This document shows, piece after piece, positions 36,388-44,907 of a stretch of 64,000 nucleotides of DNA (positions are counted from its first letter, which is position 1; the number at the start of each line of letters is the position of its first letter). The stretch is taken from positions 186,001-250,000 of the forward strand of contig JBBAAO010000001.1 in assembly GCA_041658205.1 (NCBI GenBank), in the 5' to 3' direction. The translations under genes and the position numbers were made by a program. The notes below the pieces were generated by a model. That model was given only the letters and a program-made list of their open reading frames with translations. It made no database searches and had not been told where the DNA came from. The DNA is from Bacteroidota bacterium. Its GTDB lineage: Bacteria; Bacteroidota; Ignavibacteria; UBA10030; UBA8401.

Positions 36388-38040
36388 ATGAAAAAATTTC
36401 TATTTTTTCTCCTTCCACTATTTCTCTCTGCTCAACAATCCGCCGATATTATTTTTATCAACGGGAAAATCTGGACGGTTGATACAACTCGACCGGAAGC
36501 AGAAGCTATTGCCGTGTGCAACGGAAAGATCGCTGCGGTCGGATCATCAAAAGAAATTCGACAATATGCCGGCAAAGCGACGAAGATTATTGACCTCAAA
36601 AGGAAACGGATGTTACCGGGTTTTATTGATAACCATACTCACTTTATGAGCGGTGGTTTTCAATTACAGAGTGTCGATCTTCGTACGGCTAACACTGAGA
36701 TTGATTTTGCTCAGATTATTAAGAAGAGAGCTGAGGAACGACCCGCGAAATGGATTACTGGTGGCGATTGGGATCACGATCTTTGGAAAAGCGGTATTCT
36801 TCCTGCCAAAGAAATGATCGATTCATTTACGGTGAATACGCCGGTGTTCGTTAATCGATATGATGGGCATATGGCTCTTGCGAATAGTTATGTGTTGCGT
36901 CTTGCAGGCATTACGAAAGAGACTCCAGATCCGCCGGGAGGAACAATCGTTCGAGACCCAAAGACCGGAGAACCGACCGGATTGTTGAAGGATGAAGCAA
37001 TGTCACCGATTTGGCGATGGATTCCCGAACCAACTGACGATGATATGCTTAATGCTGCCAGACTCGCATTAACGGAAGCAAAAAAATTCGGTGTCACGTC
37101 AATTCAGGATAATGCATACTCAAACGGCGATCGTGATATTAAAACGTATAATGAATTGAACCGCCGGGGTGAATTGACAGCCAGAATGAATTGTGTCAAT
37201 TTTATTTCTCATTGGAAGAATCTTTCCGCAAGCGGAGTGCAGATGCCGTTTGGTGATGAGATGATCCGTATTGGTTCGCTGAAGGCGCTTGCAGATGGTT
37301 CACTCGGTTCTTCCACTGCATTGTTCTTTGAGAAGTTTCTCAATGAAAATACGTATGGCCTTCCAATGGATATTGTTACGGATGGACGTTTGGAACGGTG
37401 GGCAACAAGCGCTGACAGCGTCCGGTTGCAATTACGTATTCACGCTATTGGTGACAGAGCCAATAGCTTAATGTTGGATATGTATGAACGGATTACGAAG
37501 AAAAATCCGAAATGGGACCGTCGATTCCGGATAGAACATGCGCAGCATATTCATCCGAAAGATTTCAAACGATTTGCCGATCTAAGAGTGATTGCAGCTG
37601 TTCAGCCGTACCATGCAATTGATGATGGGCGCTGGGCGATTAAACGCATCGGTGATAAGCGGTGCAAAACAACTTATCCGTTCAGAACATTTTTGGATAA
37701 TGGAGTAAAAATGTGTTTCGGTAGTGATTGGACTGTTGCACCCTTGGATCCGTTATTAGGTATATATGCCGCCACGACACGAAGAACAATTGACGGCGCT
37801 AATCCAAACGGTTGGTATCCGGAACAAAAGATATCCGTGAAAGAAGCGATTGAATGTTACACGATCAATAACGCCTACGCTGCATTTGAGGAAGACGTGA
37901 AAGGAAGCATCAGTATTGGCAAGCTTGCCGATTTTGTTGTGCTCTCAGATGATATTCTTTCTATCGATCCAGTGAAGATAGAACAGACGAAAGTAGAAAT
38001 GACGGTGTTGGGTGGGGAAATTATTTATGAGAAAAGATAG
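36388..38040 (+). CDS. Secreted amidohydrolase, YtcJ-like
   Basis: A 550-residue metal-dependent hydrolase with a signal peptide of about 16 residues (ending FLSAQQS), so periplasmic or exported. The metal-binding FIDNHTHFMSGG motif (H-x-H near 91-93), HAIGDRANSL near 352, IEHAQHIHPKD near 381 and FGSDWTVAPLDPL near 448 match the YtcJ/amidohydrolase 3 family. Substrates in this family are poorly known, with amides, N-acyl or formamide groups proposed. It stands alone between gpsA and a convergent minus-strand operon. Confidence 0.88.
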   Translation: MKKFLFFLLPLFLSAQQSADIIFINGKIWTVDTTRPEAEAIAVCNGKIAAVGSSKEIRQYAGKATKIIDLKRKRMLPGFIDNHTHFMSGGFQLQSVDLRTANTEIDFAQIIKKRAEERPAKWITGGDWDHDLWKSGILPAKEMIDSFTVNTPVFVNRYDGHMALANSYVLRLAGITKETPDPPGGTIVRDPKTGEPTGLLKDEAMSPIWRWIPEPTDDDMLNAARLALTEAKKFGVTSIQDNAYSNGDRDIKTYNELNRRGELTARMNCVNFISHWKNLSASGVQMPFGDEMIRIGSLKALADGSLGSSTALFFEKFLNENTYGLPMDIVTDGRLERWATSADSVRLQLRIHAIGDRANSLMLDMYERITKKNPKWDRRFRIEHAQHIHPKDFKRFADLRVIAAVQPYHAIDDGRWAIKRIGDKRCKTTYPFRTFLDNGVKMCFGSDWTVAPLDPLLGIYAATTRRTIDGANPNGWYPEQKISVKEAIECYTINNAYAAFEEDVKGSISIGKLADFVVLSDDILSIDPVKIEQTKVEMTVLGGEIIYEKR

Positions 38041-38045
38041 TAATG

Positions 38046-38072
38046 CTTCCGAAGTTTCTTAGGCTTCGGAAG
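38046..38072. terminator. Hairpin between convergent genes
   Basis: CTTCCGAAG (38046-38054) pairs perfectly with CTTCGGAAG (38064-38072) in the 42-base gap between two converging genes. There is no strong T run on either side, so a shared terminator is plausible rather than certain. Confidence 0.5.
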
Positions 38073-38082
38073 TGTTCAAATA

Positions 38083-38799
38083 TTATCGATTATTCAACCG
38101 AAACTTGAACGGTACCGTTACCCACACACTCACTGGACCATTGTTCATTATCGCCGGCGTGAATGTCCACATCAATGCTGCCTCAATAGCTGCTTGATTA
38201 AAAAGCTCGGACGTAGACTTTACCACTTCCGCTTGTTTAACTCTTCCTTCTTTGGTGACCCACATTTTTATGTAAACCGTTCCTTCAACACCTGCCCTTT
38301 TGGCGATATCGGGATATGCCGGTGCAGGATTAGAAATGGGAACAGGCATCACCTGAACTGGAATAAATGGTTCGGGTGGTAATTCTTCTTCGCCAATGGA
38401 AGTGCCGTCTGAAATGATAGTTCCCGTTCCGCCATCGATGCCAACTTCGTTTCCTGTCGATTTGCTCATTTCCGTTTGTGTTGCGATGGTAGCGTCAGGA
38501 TTAATTTCCGGATCAGGAATCGGAATTGGAATTCCTACGGACGATAAGATTGATCTTGCGATGTTGAGTTGTGGCAGTATAGGATTTCTATTTATCGATG
38601 GTGGAAAATAATCGATAATCATATTATCTCTAGGAATCCTGGAAAATTTTAACTCCTCTGTATTTGTCAACGAAGAATATAATTGATAACTGCCGATCAA
38701 CATAAAATGGAATAATCCAGCAATCATCAATCCTTCAGTCATATATCGTTGGGACAATATTCGTAATTCCATCGTTCCACTATTCATTTTGGTTTTCAT
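38083..38799 (-). CDS. TonB-like energy transducer
   Basis: A 238-residue protein with a single N-terminal membrane helix (about residues 23-43), a Pro-rich periplasmic stretch (PEPFIPVQVMPVPISNP) and a C-terminal TonB domain at about 145-238. The TonB domain is clear from NPAPAYPDIAKRAGVEGTVYIKM, then NQAAIEAALMWTFTPA and VWVTVPFKFRL. TonB links inner-membrane proton motive force to outer-membrane receptors. The ATG at 38799 is chosen for its GGAGG site 5 bases before; the frame is open further upstream but runs into the preceding gene. It is the second gene of an operon with the VWA protein. Confidence 0.86.
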   Translation of the reverse strand: MKTKMNSGTMELRILSQRYMTEGLMIAGLFHFMLIGSYQLYSSLTNTEELKFSRIPRDNMIIDYFPPSINRNPILPQLNIARSILSSVGIPIPIPDPEINPDATIATQTEMSKSTGNEVGIDGGTGTIISDGTSIGEEELPPEPFIPVQVMPVPISNPAPAYPDIAKRAGVEGTVYIKMWVTKEGRVKQAEVVKSTSELFNQAAIEAALMWTFTPAIMNNGPVSVWVTVPFKFRLNNR

Positions 38800-38857
38800 C
38801 GTAACCTCCACGGGGATTGTTTCTCTCCTCATTATGAGAAGGGAAATCGATTGGTTT

Positions 38858-40189
38858 CTATTTATTTTTGCGTGTTTTATAATTGTCATACTGAATTGAT
38901 TTTTTTGCGCGCCGTGTATCGGTCTCTTCACGTGCAGTTTTTTGATACGATTCGATCTTCCCAAGTTGAGAGCGAACGGATTCACCGCTTGCACCCATTG
39001 CTGATGCAGCAGGAGAATTGCTGATCATGTCTTTTGCTTCATTCAATTGTAGTTCTGCTCCCGCCTGGTCACCATCATCCATCGCTTGCATCGCCTGTTC
39101 CACTTTGCGTGCTGAAACTGCGATATCTGCTTTTGCCTGAGTGTTGATGTCTCGGTTCTTTTCCACTTCGGCAAAATCTTTTGTATAACTTACGTGAGCA
39201 ATAAATGTTGGGAATGACGCTATAATCTGTGCACTTTCATATCGTAATTCGCCTGATGCAACGACTCGTTTTCCGCTTCCGGCGGGAATGGAAAGTTCTA
39301 TGGTGAGTTCACGGGTTTCATTTGCATATAAATCGCCAATTGGAATAATATATCGCTCAGATTCATTCTTGAATTCACATCCGACAACATCCTTCACGCG
39401 GACATTGTCTCCTAGTGAAAGATAGATCGCGCTATTTTGAGCCAATATTGATGAGACCATATCAAATTCTTGGCGAACGATTGATGAAAGAGAATTCGGA
39501 TGCTCAATAAAGTAATAGTTCCCCCCGCCGCTTTCTGAAATTCCCATCATCAAATTTTCGTTATAATCCAATCCGACCCCCATGGAAGTGATGGAGATTG
39601 ATTGATTGCGGTGTCGTCGTGCAATCTTATTGAGTTCCGATGGATCAGTTACGCCGACATTCGCTAGTCCGTCAGACAAGAGCACCACCCGATTGACAAA
39701 TTCCTTCCCGACAAATATTTTTGCCTGTTTTAATCCCTCCATTAATCCTCCGCCAAGATTTGTGGAACCGCGGGGGTACACTTCATCCAGTATCTTTTTA
39801 ATGGAGTTTTTATCATCTCCCACTTTCTTTGCGCGTCGAAGCACGTCAACGACATCGTCATAAATAACAAGGGACAGAATATCGTGCGGCTGTAATTGGT
39901 CAATGAGCGTAGCAAATGCTTTCTTTGCATATTCCATTTTATGTTGATCGCTCATTGAGCCGCTTCTATCGATCACTACAGAAAGATTCATTGGTGTCCG
40001 TTTTGAATCCCCGAGTATATTTGGTGTGGTTAGCGTCAGTTGTAAATATGCAGTTCCTCCTTTTTCGGAGACAACGGGACAATTCAGTTTTCCATTGAGC
40101 GTCATCACCGGGGACGGTGCGTGTAATGTCATGCCGATGGCGGTAATCGTTGAAATCAACACAATAAGTGCAGTGAGTTTGGTTTTCAT
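38858..40189 (-). CDS. Exported von Willebrand factor A domain protein
   Basis: A 443-residue protein with a signal peptide (MKTKLTALIVLISTITAIG). The VWA domain at about 68-245 has a complete MIDAS metal site: DRSGS (Asp74, Ser76, Ser78), Thr in RGSTNLGGG near 130 and Asp in LLSDGLANVG near 166. It resembles YfbK/chloride-channel-like VWA proteins of unknown role. A helical C-terminal third (residues 345-443) is Ala/Lys-rich. The start at 40189 has an excellent AAGGAGG site; an extension to 40240 is possible but worse. It diverges from the ECF sigma gene across 64 bases. Confidence 0.88.
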   Translation of the reverse strand: MKTKLTALIVLISTITAIGMTLHAPSPVMTLNGKLNCPVVSEKGGTAYLQLTLTTPNILGDSKRTPMNLSVVIDRSGSMSDQHKMEYAKKAFATLIDQLQPHDILSLVIYDDVVDVLRRAKKVGDDKNSIKKILDEVYPRGSTNLGGGLMEGLKQAKIFVGKEFVNRVVLLSDGLANVGVTDPSELNKIARRHRNQSISITSMGVGLDYNENLMMGISESGGGNYYFIEHPNSLSSIVRQEFDMVSSILAQNSAIYLSLGDNVRVKDVVGCEFKNESERYIIPIGDLYANETRELTIELSIPAGSGKRVVASGELRYESAQIIASFPTFIAHVSYTKDFAEVEKNRDINTQAKADIAVSARKVEQAMQAMDDGDQAGAELQLNEAKDMISNSPAASAMGASGESVRSQLGKIESYQKTAREETDTRRAKKSIQYDNYKTRKNK

Positions 40190-40253
40190 AAAGCCTCCTT
40201 TGGATTTTGTGGATTGGAATGCGTAATTTCTTTTGTTCACCTATTGCTGATAC

Positions 40254-40865
40254 ATGTCATTAACTGATGAAAGGTCAATGAAGCCGACTCTCTTTTTCCT
40301 TAACGACGATGCAAAAATTATCGACCTGATGAAGAAGGGGGATGAAGAATCATTGATATTCCTGTATCAGCAGAATAAAAAAGCGATCACATCGCTTGTG
40401 ATGCGGAACAACGGAAGTGAAGATGATGCGGACGATGTCTTGCAGGAATCGGTGATTGTATTATGGGAGCGCGTGAAAAGCGGACGGTTTGAATACTCTG
40501 CAAAGTTGAGTACGTTTCTCTTTGCCGTTGCAAAGAATATCTGGTCGCGCAAGCGGATGCGAAAGTTGAGAGAGCCCGCGACAGAATTTGATCATGACTC
40601 GTTCGAATCGACCGACCGATCGCAGCTGGATGATTTAATCCAGACTGAACGTTCTCGCGTTATTGCCGACGCGATGGAAAAACTGGGCGACCCATGTAAA
40701 ACATTGTTGATATTTTACTACTGGGACGAATTATCGCAGGAAGATATTGCAATGCAAATGGGATTTGCCAATGCTGCGACGGTGAAATCAAAAAAATATA
40801 CTTGCAAAAAAATGCTGGAAAAGATATTGAATGAAACAGGATTATTATCTGAAGATCGGCAATAA
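40254..40865 (+). CDS. ECF-type RNA polymerase sigma factor
   Basis: A 203-residue sigma-70 family factor with only regions 2 and 4. Region 2 is at about 30-95 (SEDDADDVLQESVIVLWERV, FLFAVAKNIWSRK) and region 4 at about 130-190 (CKTLLIFYYWDELSQEDIAMQMG, then ATVKSKKYTCKKML). It would direct polymerase to a stress or envelope regulon. The start may be 40254 or the ATG at 40278, which follows AAAGG. The next gene, 24 bases on, encodes a membrane anti-sigma factor, and the divergent VWA-tonB operon is a likely target. Confidence 0.93.
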   Translation: MSLTDERSMKPTLFFLNDDAKIIDLMKKGDEESLIFLYQQNKKAITSLVMRNNGSEDDADDVLQESVIVLWERVKSGRFEYSAKLSTFLFAVAKNIWSRKRMRKLREPATEFDHDSFESTDRSQLDDLIQTERSRVIADAMEKLGDPCKTLLIFYYWDELSQEDIAMQMGFANAATVKSKKYTCKKMLEKILNETGLLSEDRQ

Positions 40866-40889
40866 TACCTACTTGACTATTGATGTGCT

Positions 40890-41987
40890 ATGAATGAATC
40901 GAACAAAATATATTGGACAGATGACGATGAACTTGTAGAGCGGTACGTTCTCGGTCAGCTTTCTGCGGATGAAAAAAAGAGATTGGATGAAGAGATCGCC
41001 GAATGTGAACCGTGTAAGGAAAAACTGCAAGCAGAGTTTGAGATCGCCGCCGGCATTCGCCGGTATGGCAGAGATATGATGAAAGCACGGCTCCGAAAGA
41101 AATTAAGACGTGAACGAGCGGCGCAATTCTATTCCTATCAATATATAGGGCTTGCCGCTGCGGTTGTTATTATTGCCATTGGCATCGGTTTGTATCAAAT
41201 CTGGTTCAGTGATCTCGTTGCTCCAAAGAGATTTCATGATCAACAGGTTGTTTTGACGCCGCAACAAGATACAGTTGAGCACGACGTTGAATCCCACGGA
41301 GGAGATGATCATGCTATAGAAGCTGAACGTAGGACAAAACAAAGTGAAACGAGATTAAAAAGAGAACAAACTGTTTCCCAACTACATGGGAAAGAAATTG
41401 CCGTGGGAGAAAGTATCGATCGTACGACGCAATCTTCATCCGGTGCTGTTTCTGTCCCTCAACAAGAGCAGCCTCCAACAGCAGCAATTGCAGAAGCCGA
41501 TGCATTGTCTGATGAAGTTGCGTCATCTCAGAACTCATCGGCAATTTGGTTGATTGGAAAAGTGGTGATGATTAGCAAATCTGTGGGTGCACAATATAAA
41601 ACGGAGTCAACGAGTGAACAGGCTAAAAAAGGGGATCGGATCATGGCGAAGGAGAAAGCATCCGAGGGGGCTTCAGAAGAAAAAATGATTGTTTCCCGAC
41701 TGGCAAAGGATGAAAGAATTATTCTAAAACAACGTGCAATCAAAGAACTTCCGTTGAAACGTATACAACAGCGCGTGTGGCAATCACGCGATGTTGAGAC
41801 ATTGCTTGAACGTTCAGACGATGGAATCAGTCTGACATTGTATATTGATTCCGTACACGCATCTGATTTGAAAGAAGCTGTTGTAGAAGCATTCACTAAT
41901 GATTCTCTGGTTGTTTCGTTCTCGAATCAACGCATTGCATTTAGCCTTCCTTCTGGATGGAACACACCAACATTCCGCAAGCGATGA
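40890..41987 (+). CDS. Membrane anti-sigma factor-like protein
   Basis: A 365-residue protein with a cytoplasmic domain at 1-82, one membrane helix at about 87-108 (GLAAAVVIIAIGIGLYQIWF) and a long periplasmic part. The N-terminal ELVERYVLGQLSADEKKRLDEEIAECEPCKEKL is the helix arrangement of zinc-finger anti-sigma domains, though the His of the usual H-x3-C-x2-C is missing and a single C-x2-C is left. The periplasmic region is charged and low in complexity to about 235, then forms a folded tail. It is next to the ECF gene and probably binds that sigma factor. It overlaps recG by four bases. Confidence 0.85.
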   Translation: MNESNKIYWTDDDELVERYVLGQLSADEKKRLDEEIAECEPCKEKLQAEFEIAAGIRRYGRDMMKARLRKKLRRERAAQFYSYQYIGLAAAVVIIAIGIGLYQIWFSDLVAPKRFHDQQVVLTPQQDTVEHDVESHGGDDHAIEAERRTKQSETRLKREQTVSQLHGKEIAVGESIDRTTQSSSGAVSVPQQEQPPTAAIAEADALSDEVASSQNSSAIWLIGKVVMISKSVGAQYKTESTSEQAKKGDRIMAKEKASEGASEEKMIVSRLAKDERIILKQRAIKELPLKRIQQRVWQSRDVETLLERSDDGISLTLYIDSVHASDLKEAVVEAFTNDSLVVSFSNQRIAFSLPSGWNTPTFRKR

Positions 41988-44170
41988 ACGGACAAGCATC
42001 CACGGAAATTCAATACGTTAAAGGGGTCGGCCCTGTTCGCGCATCGGTGCTGAAAGAAATTGGTATCGATTCCCTGCAAAAACTTCTGTATTACTTTCCG
42101 TATGACTATCTTGACCGTTCGCGTATCACTAAGATCAAAGATCTTCCAAAACTCGTCGAATCTGGTAATGAGGTGACGGTGATCGGTTCGGTCTTTCGCT
42201 CTGAAGTAAAATATACCAGGAATAGAAAAAAAATATTTTTTCTTACGATAAAAGATGAAACAGGATACGTCAGCTGCGTTTTTTACGGTGGTGTAGAATG
42301 GTTCCAAAAAGCATTTGAGCCGGGAGAAATTCTTGCTGTGTCATCTGTCCCTGAGCTCGATAAATACAATCGTGTTCAGTTCATTCATCCAGAGTTTGAC
42401 AGATTAAAAACTAAGGATGAAGAGGACGAAACGGATTGGAACTCACTGCTGCATACCGGCGCAATCATACCAAAATATTCCTCCAGTGAAGTATTACGCA
42501 ATGCAGGATTGGATAATCGCGGGTTCAGAAGAATTCTTAAAAATGCGATTACGAATAATCTCAATGCATTAACAGAACACCTTCCTCGAGAGATTCTTCA
42601 ACGGAATACGCTGCTTGATATCTCTTCATCCATCAAAATGATTCACTTTCCAAAATCCTACGCTGAACTTGATCATGCATTGCGGCGTTTGAAGTTTGAT
42701 GAATTGTTTTATTTCCAGTTACTGATGGCTTATCGCAAACGTGAACTTAAAGGAGAATTGAAGGGAATTCAGTTTAGTCTAAAACGGAATCTGACAACTA
42801 CATTGAAGGATTCCCTTCCGTTTGAATTGACTTCTGCACAGAATCGCGTGATTCAGGAAATACACAGAGATATGCAGCAGCTTGTACCGATGAACCGGTT
42901 GTTGCAAGGGGATGTCGGGAGCGGTAAAACAATTGTTGCATTATTTGCGATGCTGACTGCTATTGAGAATGGTTATCAATGTGCACTCATGGCTCCAACA
43001 GAGATTCTCGCCGAACAACATTGGCGAAGTATTCGAAATTTCCTAAAGGATATTCCCGTTAATATTCGACTCCTTGTTGGCGGACAAAAGAAAAAACTAC
43101 GTGATGATGTGTTGGAGGATATTCGCCGAGGAACTGCAACCATTGTGATCGGAACACATGCATTGATTCAGGAGCATGTCCAATTTGCTAATCTGGGGTT
43201 TGTCGTAATAGATGAACAGCATCGATTTGGTGTTTCACAGCGCGCACTTTTGCGTGAGAAGGGGAAACAAAATCCGGACGTGTTGGTGATGACAGCGACA
43301 CCTATTCCGCGGACACTGTCATTGACGGTGTATGGCGATCTTGATCTCTCCGTTATTGATGAATTGCCAAAAGACAGAAAACAAATTCGAACTGCTGTCC
43401 GTTTTGAGAAAGACAAGAGTAAAATATTTCAATTCGTTCGGAACGAAGTGAAACAGGGGAGACAGGCGTATGTTGTGTATCCGTTAATTGAGGAATCGGA
43501 GAAAATTGACCTAAAAGCGGCTACAAAAGAGTTTGAATATCTACGTAAAAAGATTTTTCCGGAATATACACTTGGATTGCTTCACGGACGTCTATCATCC
43601 GAAGAGAAGGATGAATTGATGCAGCGCTTCAAAAAAAATGAAATTCACATTCTTGTAGCAACAACAGTTATCGAAGTCGGTATTGATGTTCCGAATGCTA
43701 CGATTATGATTATAGAAAATGCAGAACGGTTTGGACTCTCCCAGCTTCATCAATTGCGCGGACGGGTTGGCCGTGGAGCAGAACAGAGTTACTGCATTTT
43801 AGTTACCGATGAGCATTACACCAAAAAGACATTGCAGCTTGCATCGAATCGGGCCGAAGCACATCGCGAAGTTGACGGGACAAAAAAGCGATTGGAAACA
43901 ATGGTAGAAACAAATGACGGTTTCAAAATAGCAGAAGTAGATCTCGAATTGCGCGGTGCCGGTGAATATTTCGGCACGCGCCAAAGCGGTTTACCCGGAT
44001 TTCGTCTGGCCAATATCATCACTGATGCGGATATCCTACATGTCGCAAGAAAAGAAGCATTTGCGTTGGTAGAACGAGATCCGCATTTAACCCGCACAGA
44101 AAACAAAAATATTCGTAAAGAATTCGAATTTGTCTTTAAAGAGTTGTTATCATTTGTGCGAGTAGGATAA
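41984..44170 (+). CDS. recG: ATP-dependent DNA helicase RecG
   Basis: A 728-residue helicase that remodels stalled replication forks and recombination intermediates. The wedge/OB domain (about 50-150) contains VSCVFYGGVEWFQKAF. Helicase motifs are present: Walker A GDVGSGKTIVA near 309, APTEILAEQHW, DEQHRFGVSQR near 410, MTATPIPRTL, ATTVIEVGIDVPNA and QLRGRVGRG. The TRG segment near the C-terminus (GEYFGTRQSGLPGFRLANI) is conserved. The ATG at 41984 overlaps the upstream TGA (ATGA); a start at 41957 would add nine residues. The common ending of the family is intact. Confidence 0.96.
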   Translation: MNGQASTEIQYVKGVGPVRASVLKEIGIDSLQKLLYYFPYDYLDRSRITKIKDLPKLVESGNEVTVIGSVFRSEVKYTRNRKKIFFLTIKDETGYVSCVFYGGVEWFQKAFEPGEILAVSSVPELDKYNRVQFIHPEFDRLKTKDEEDETDWNSLLHTGAIIPKYSSSEVLRNAGLDNRGFRRILKNAITNNLNALTEHLPREILQRNTLLDISSSIKMIHFPKSYAELDHALRRLKFDELFYFQLLMAYRKRELKGELKGIQFSLKRNLTTTLKDSLPFELTSAQNRVIQEIHRDMQQLVPMNRLLQGDVGSGKTIVALFAMLTAIENGYQCALMAPTEILAEQHWRSIRNFLKDIPVNIRLLVGGQKKKLRDDVLEDIRRGTATIVIGTHALIQEHVQFANLGFVVIDEQHRFGVSQRALLREKGKQNPDVLVMTATPIPRTLSLTVYGDLDLSVIDELPKDRKQIRTAVRFEKDKSKIFQFVRNEVKQGRQAYVVYPLIEESEKIDLKAATKEFEYLRKKIFPEYTLGLLHGRLSSEEKDELMQRFKKNEIHILVATTVIEVGIDVPNATIMIIENAERFGLSQLHQLRGRVGRGAEQSYCILVTDEHYTKKTLQLASNRAEAHREVDGTKKRLETMVETNDGFKIAEVDLELRGAGEYFGTRQSGLPGFRLANIITDADILHVARKEAFALVERDPHLTRTENKNIRKEFEFVFKELLSFVRVG

Positions 44171-44280
44171 TCACAATAACAGGTCCGGTTTCTTATCGTA
44201 GATAGAGAAACATTTTTATTCGTTAATATGTTTTATCCCCTCAACGATCTGCAGTCAAAGAGAAATCTTCAGAAGAAATA

Positions 44281-44488
44281 ATTAGAACCCATCTCAAAAA
44301 CACTAAAAAAACGGTCATTCTGAATCCCGATGCAATCCTGAGCGGAGCGAAGGATATCGGGATGAAGAATCTGAATTTATTCTCAGATTTTTTGTTGCAC
44401 AAATTTTTTGGAAAAAATTTTGTGGATTGCTCAGATCCTTCGCTTCGCTCAGGGTGGCAATAGTTTCATTTTTGAGATCGATTCTAAT
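44281..44488. repeat. 208-base nested inverted-repeat element, copy B
   Basis: Three nested inverted repeats share one centre. The outer arms (44281-44300 and 44469-44488) match at 18 of 20 bases. The middle arms (44337-44355, CCTGAGCGGAGCGAAGGAT, and 44435-44453) match at 18 of 19. The inner A/T-rich arms flank GG at 44398-44425. Between outer and middle arms lies GTCATTCTGAATCCCGATGC, and later GGGATGAAGAATCTGA, both shared in order with the element at 5045-5186. It encodes nothing and looks like a MITE/REP-type element. Confidence 0.75.
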
Positions 44489-44572
44489 ATTATTGTTTGG
44501 GACACAAAAAAATATGCAGATGATTCTGAACAGCATGATGACATGACAATGGTTGTTGTCAAAGTTCGGTAA
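44489..44572 (+). pseudogene. 3' remnant of a PP2C/SpoIIE-type (RsbU-like) phosphatase gene
   Basis: A plus-strand frame ending in TAA at 44570-44572 encodes NIIVWDTKKYADDSEQHD followed by DMTMVVVKVR. The E-Q-x-D-D-M-T-x-V-V-V-K motif is the end of RsbU/SpoIIE serine phosphatases, where the two Asp bind metal. Only about 27 codons remain; upstream lies the inverted-repeat element, through which the frame stays open for a few codons but with no phosphatase sequence. A Rho-independent terminator follows 24 bases after the stop, as would fit the original gene. The rest of the gene appears lost or displaced. Confidence 0.7.
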
Positions 44573-44596
44573 TAATATTTTTTTCAGTGCATCATC

Positions 44597-44636
44597 TTCC
44601 CGTCTCACAATCTGACGACGGGAAATTTATTTTTTA
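44597..44636 (+). terminator. Rho-independent terminator of the lost phosphatase gene
   Basis: TTCCCGTC (44597-44604) pairs perfectly with GACGGGAA (44617-44624), followed by ATTTATTTTTT. It would also stop read-through from recG into the ATP-grasp operon. Confidence 0.85.
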
Positions 44637-44712
44637 AAATTATCTCTCAACGTAACCTCGGCCCACCACAAATTAAAAATCTGTCATCCACCTGAAAAAG
44701 TGTCGCAACCTC

Positions 44713-44740
44713 TTGACAACTCTGTATAATTCCGTATATT
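44713..44740 (+). promoter_or_regulatory. Sigma-70-type promoter for the ATP-grasp/kamA operon
   Basis: A perfect TTGACA box (44713-44718) is separated by 16 bases from TATATT (44735-44740). The predicted transcript would start near 44747 and leave a leader of about 160 bases. A TATAAT at 44725 is too close to the -35 box to be its partner. Confidence 0.65.
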
Positions 44741-44762
44741 AGTAGTGAAATGAGGGTGTCAA

Positions 44763-44900
44763 AAAGACCGTTCGAACGTTCTTTGATACAAAAAGTGATC
44801 GACCATCATCATGGGAGAAGCGAAATGCGAAGCGACGGCATGATGATAAAAAAAATTTCAAACAAACTGTGAAAGGTAACCAAAATATTTTTTTGGTACT
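44763..44900 (+). promoter_or_regulatory. Structured 5' leader with dyad symmetry
   Basis: A 22-base near-perfect palindrome centred on TTCGAA (44763-44784, one mismatched pair in 11) lies just after the predicted transcription start and would suit an operator. Next is a 9-base stem, ATCATCATG at 44805-44813 with CATGATGAT at 44839-44847. A third hairpin (CCAAAA.../TTTTGG, about 44879-44896) sits between a GAAAGG sequence and the start codon. I recognise no known riboswitch class. Confidence 0.5.
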
Positions 44901-44907
44901 CTTCTGA

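Larger units (their letters stand above)
44171..44907. other. 737-base gene-free gap with repeat, gene remnant, terminator, promoter and leader
   Basis: No intact gene is present. In order it holds an unassigned stretch (44171-44280), an inverted-repeat element (44281-44488), the decayed 3' end of a phosphatase gene (to 44572), a terminator (44597-44636), an unassigned 76 bases, a promoter (44713-44740) and a structured leader up to the ATG at 44908. Each part is listed separately. Confidence 0.8.

Noticed and set aside
38800..38994. Extended TonB-like protein start (GTG at 38994)
   Set aside because: It would overlap the end of the VWA gene by 137 bases, whereas the ATG at 38799 has a GGAGG site at the right distance.
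44315..44608. 97-codon open frame on the minus strand in the recG-ATP-grasp gap
   Set aside because: It runs through the inverted-repeat element and the phosphatase remnant and resembles no protein.
44725..44730. TATAAT as the -10 box of the ATP-grasp operon
   Set aside because: It is only 6 bases from the TTGACA box and has no good -35 box at 16-18 bases upstream.
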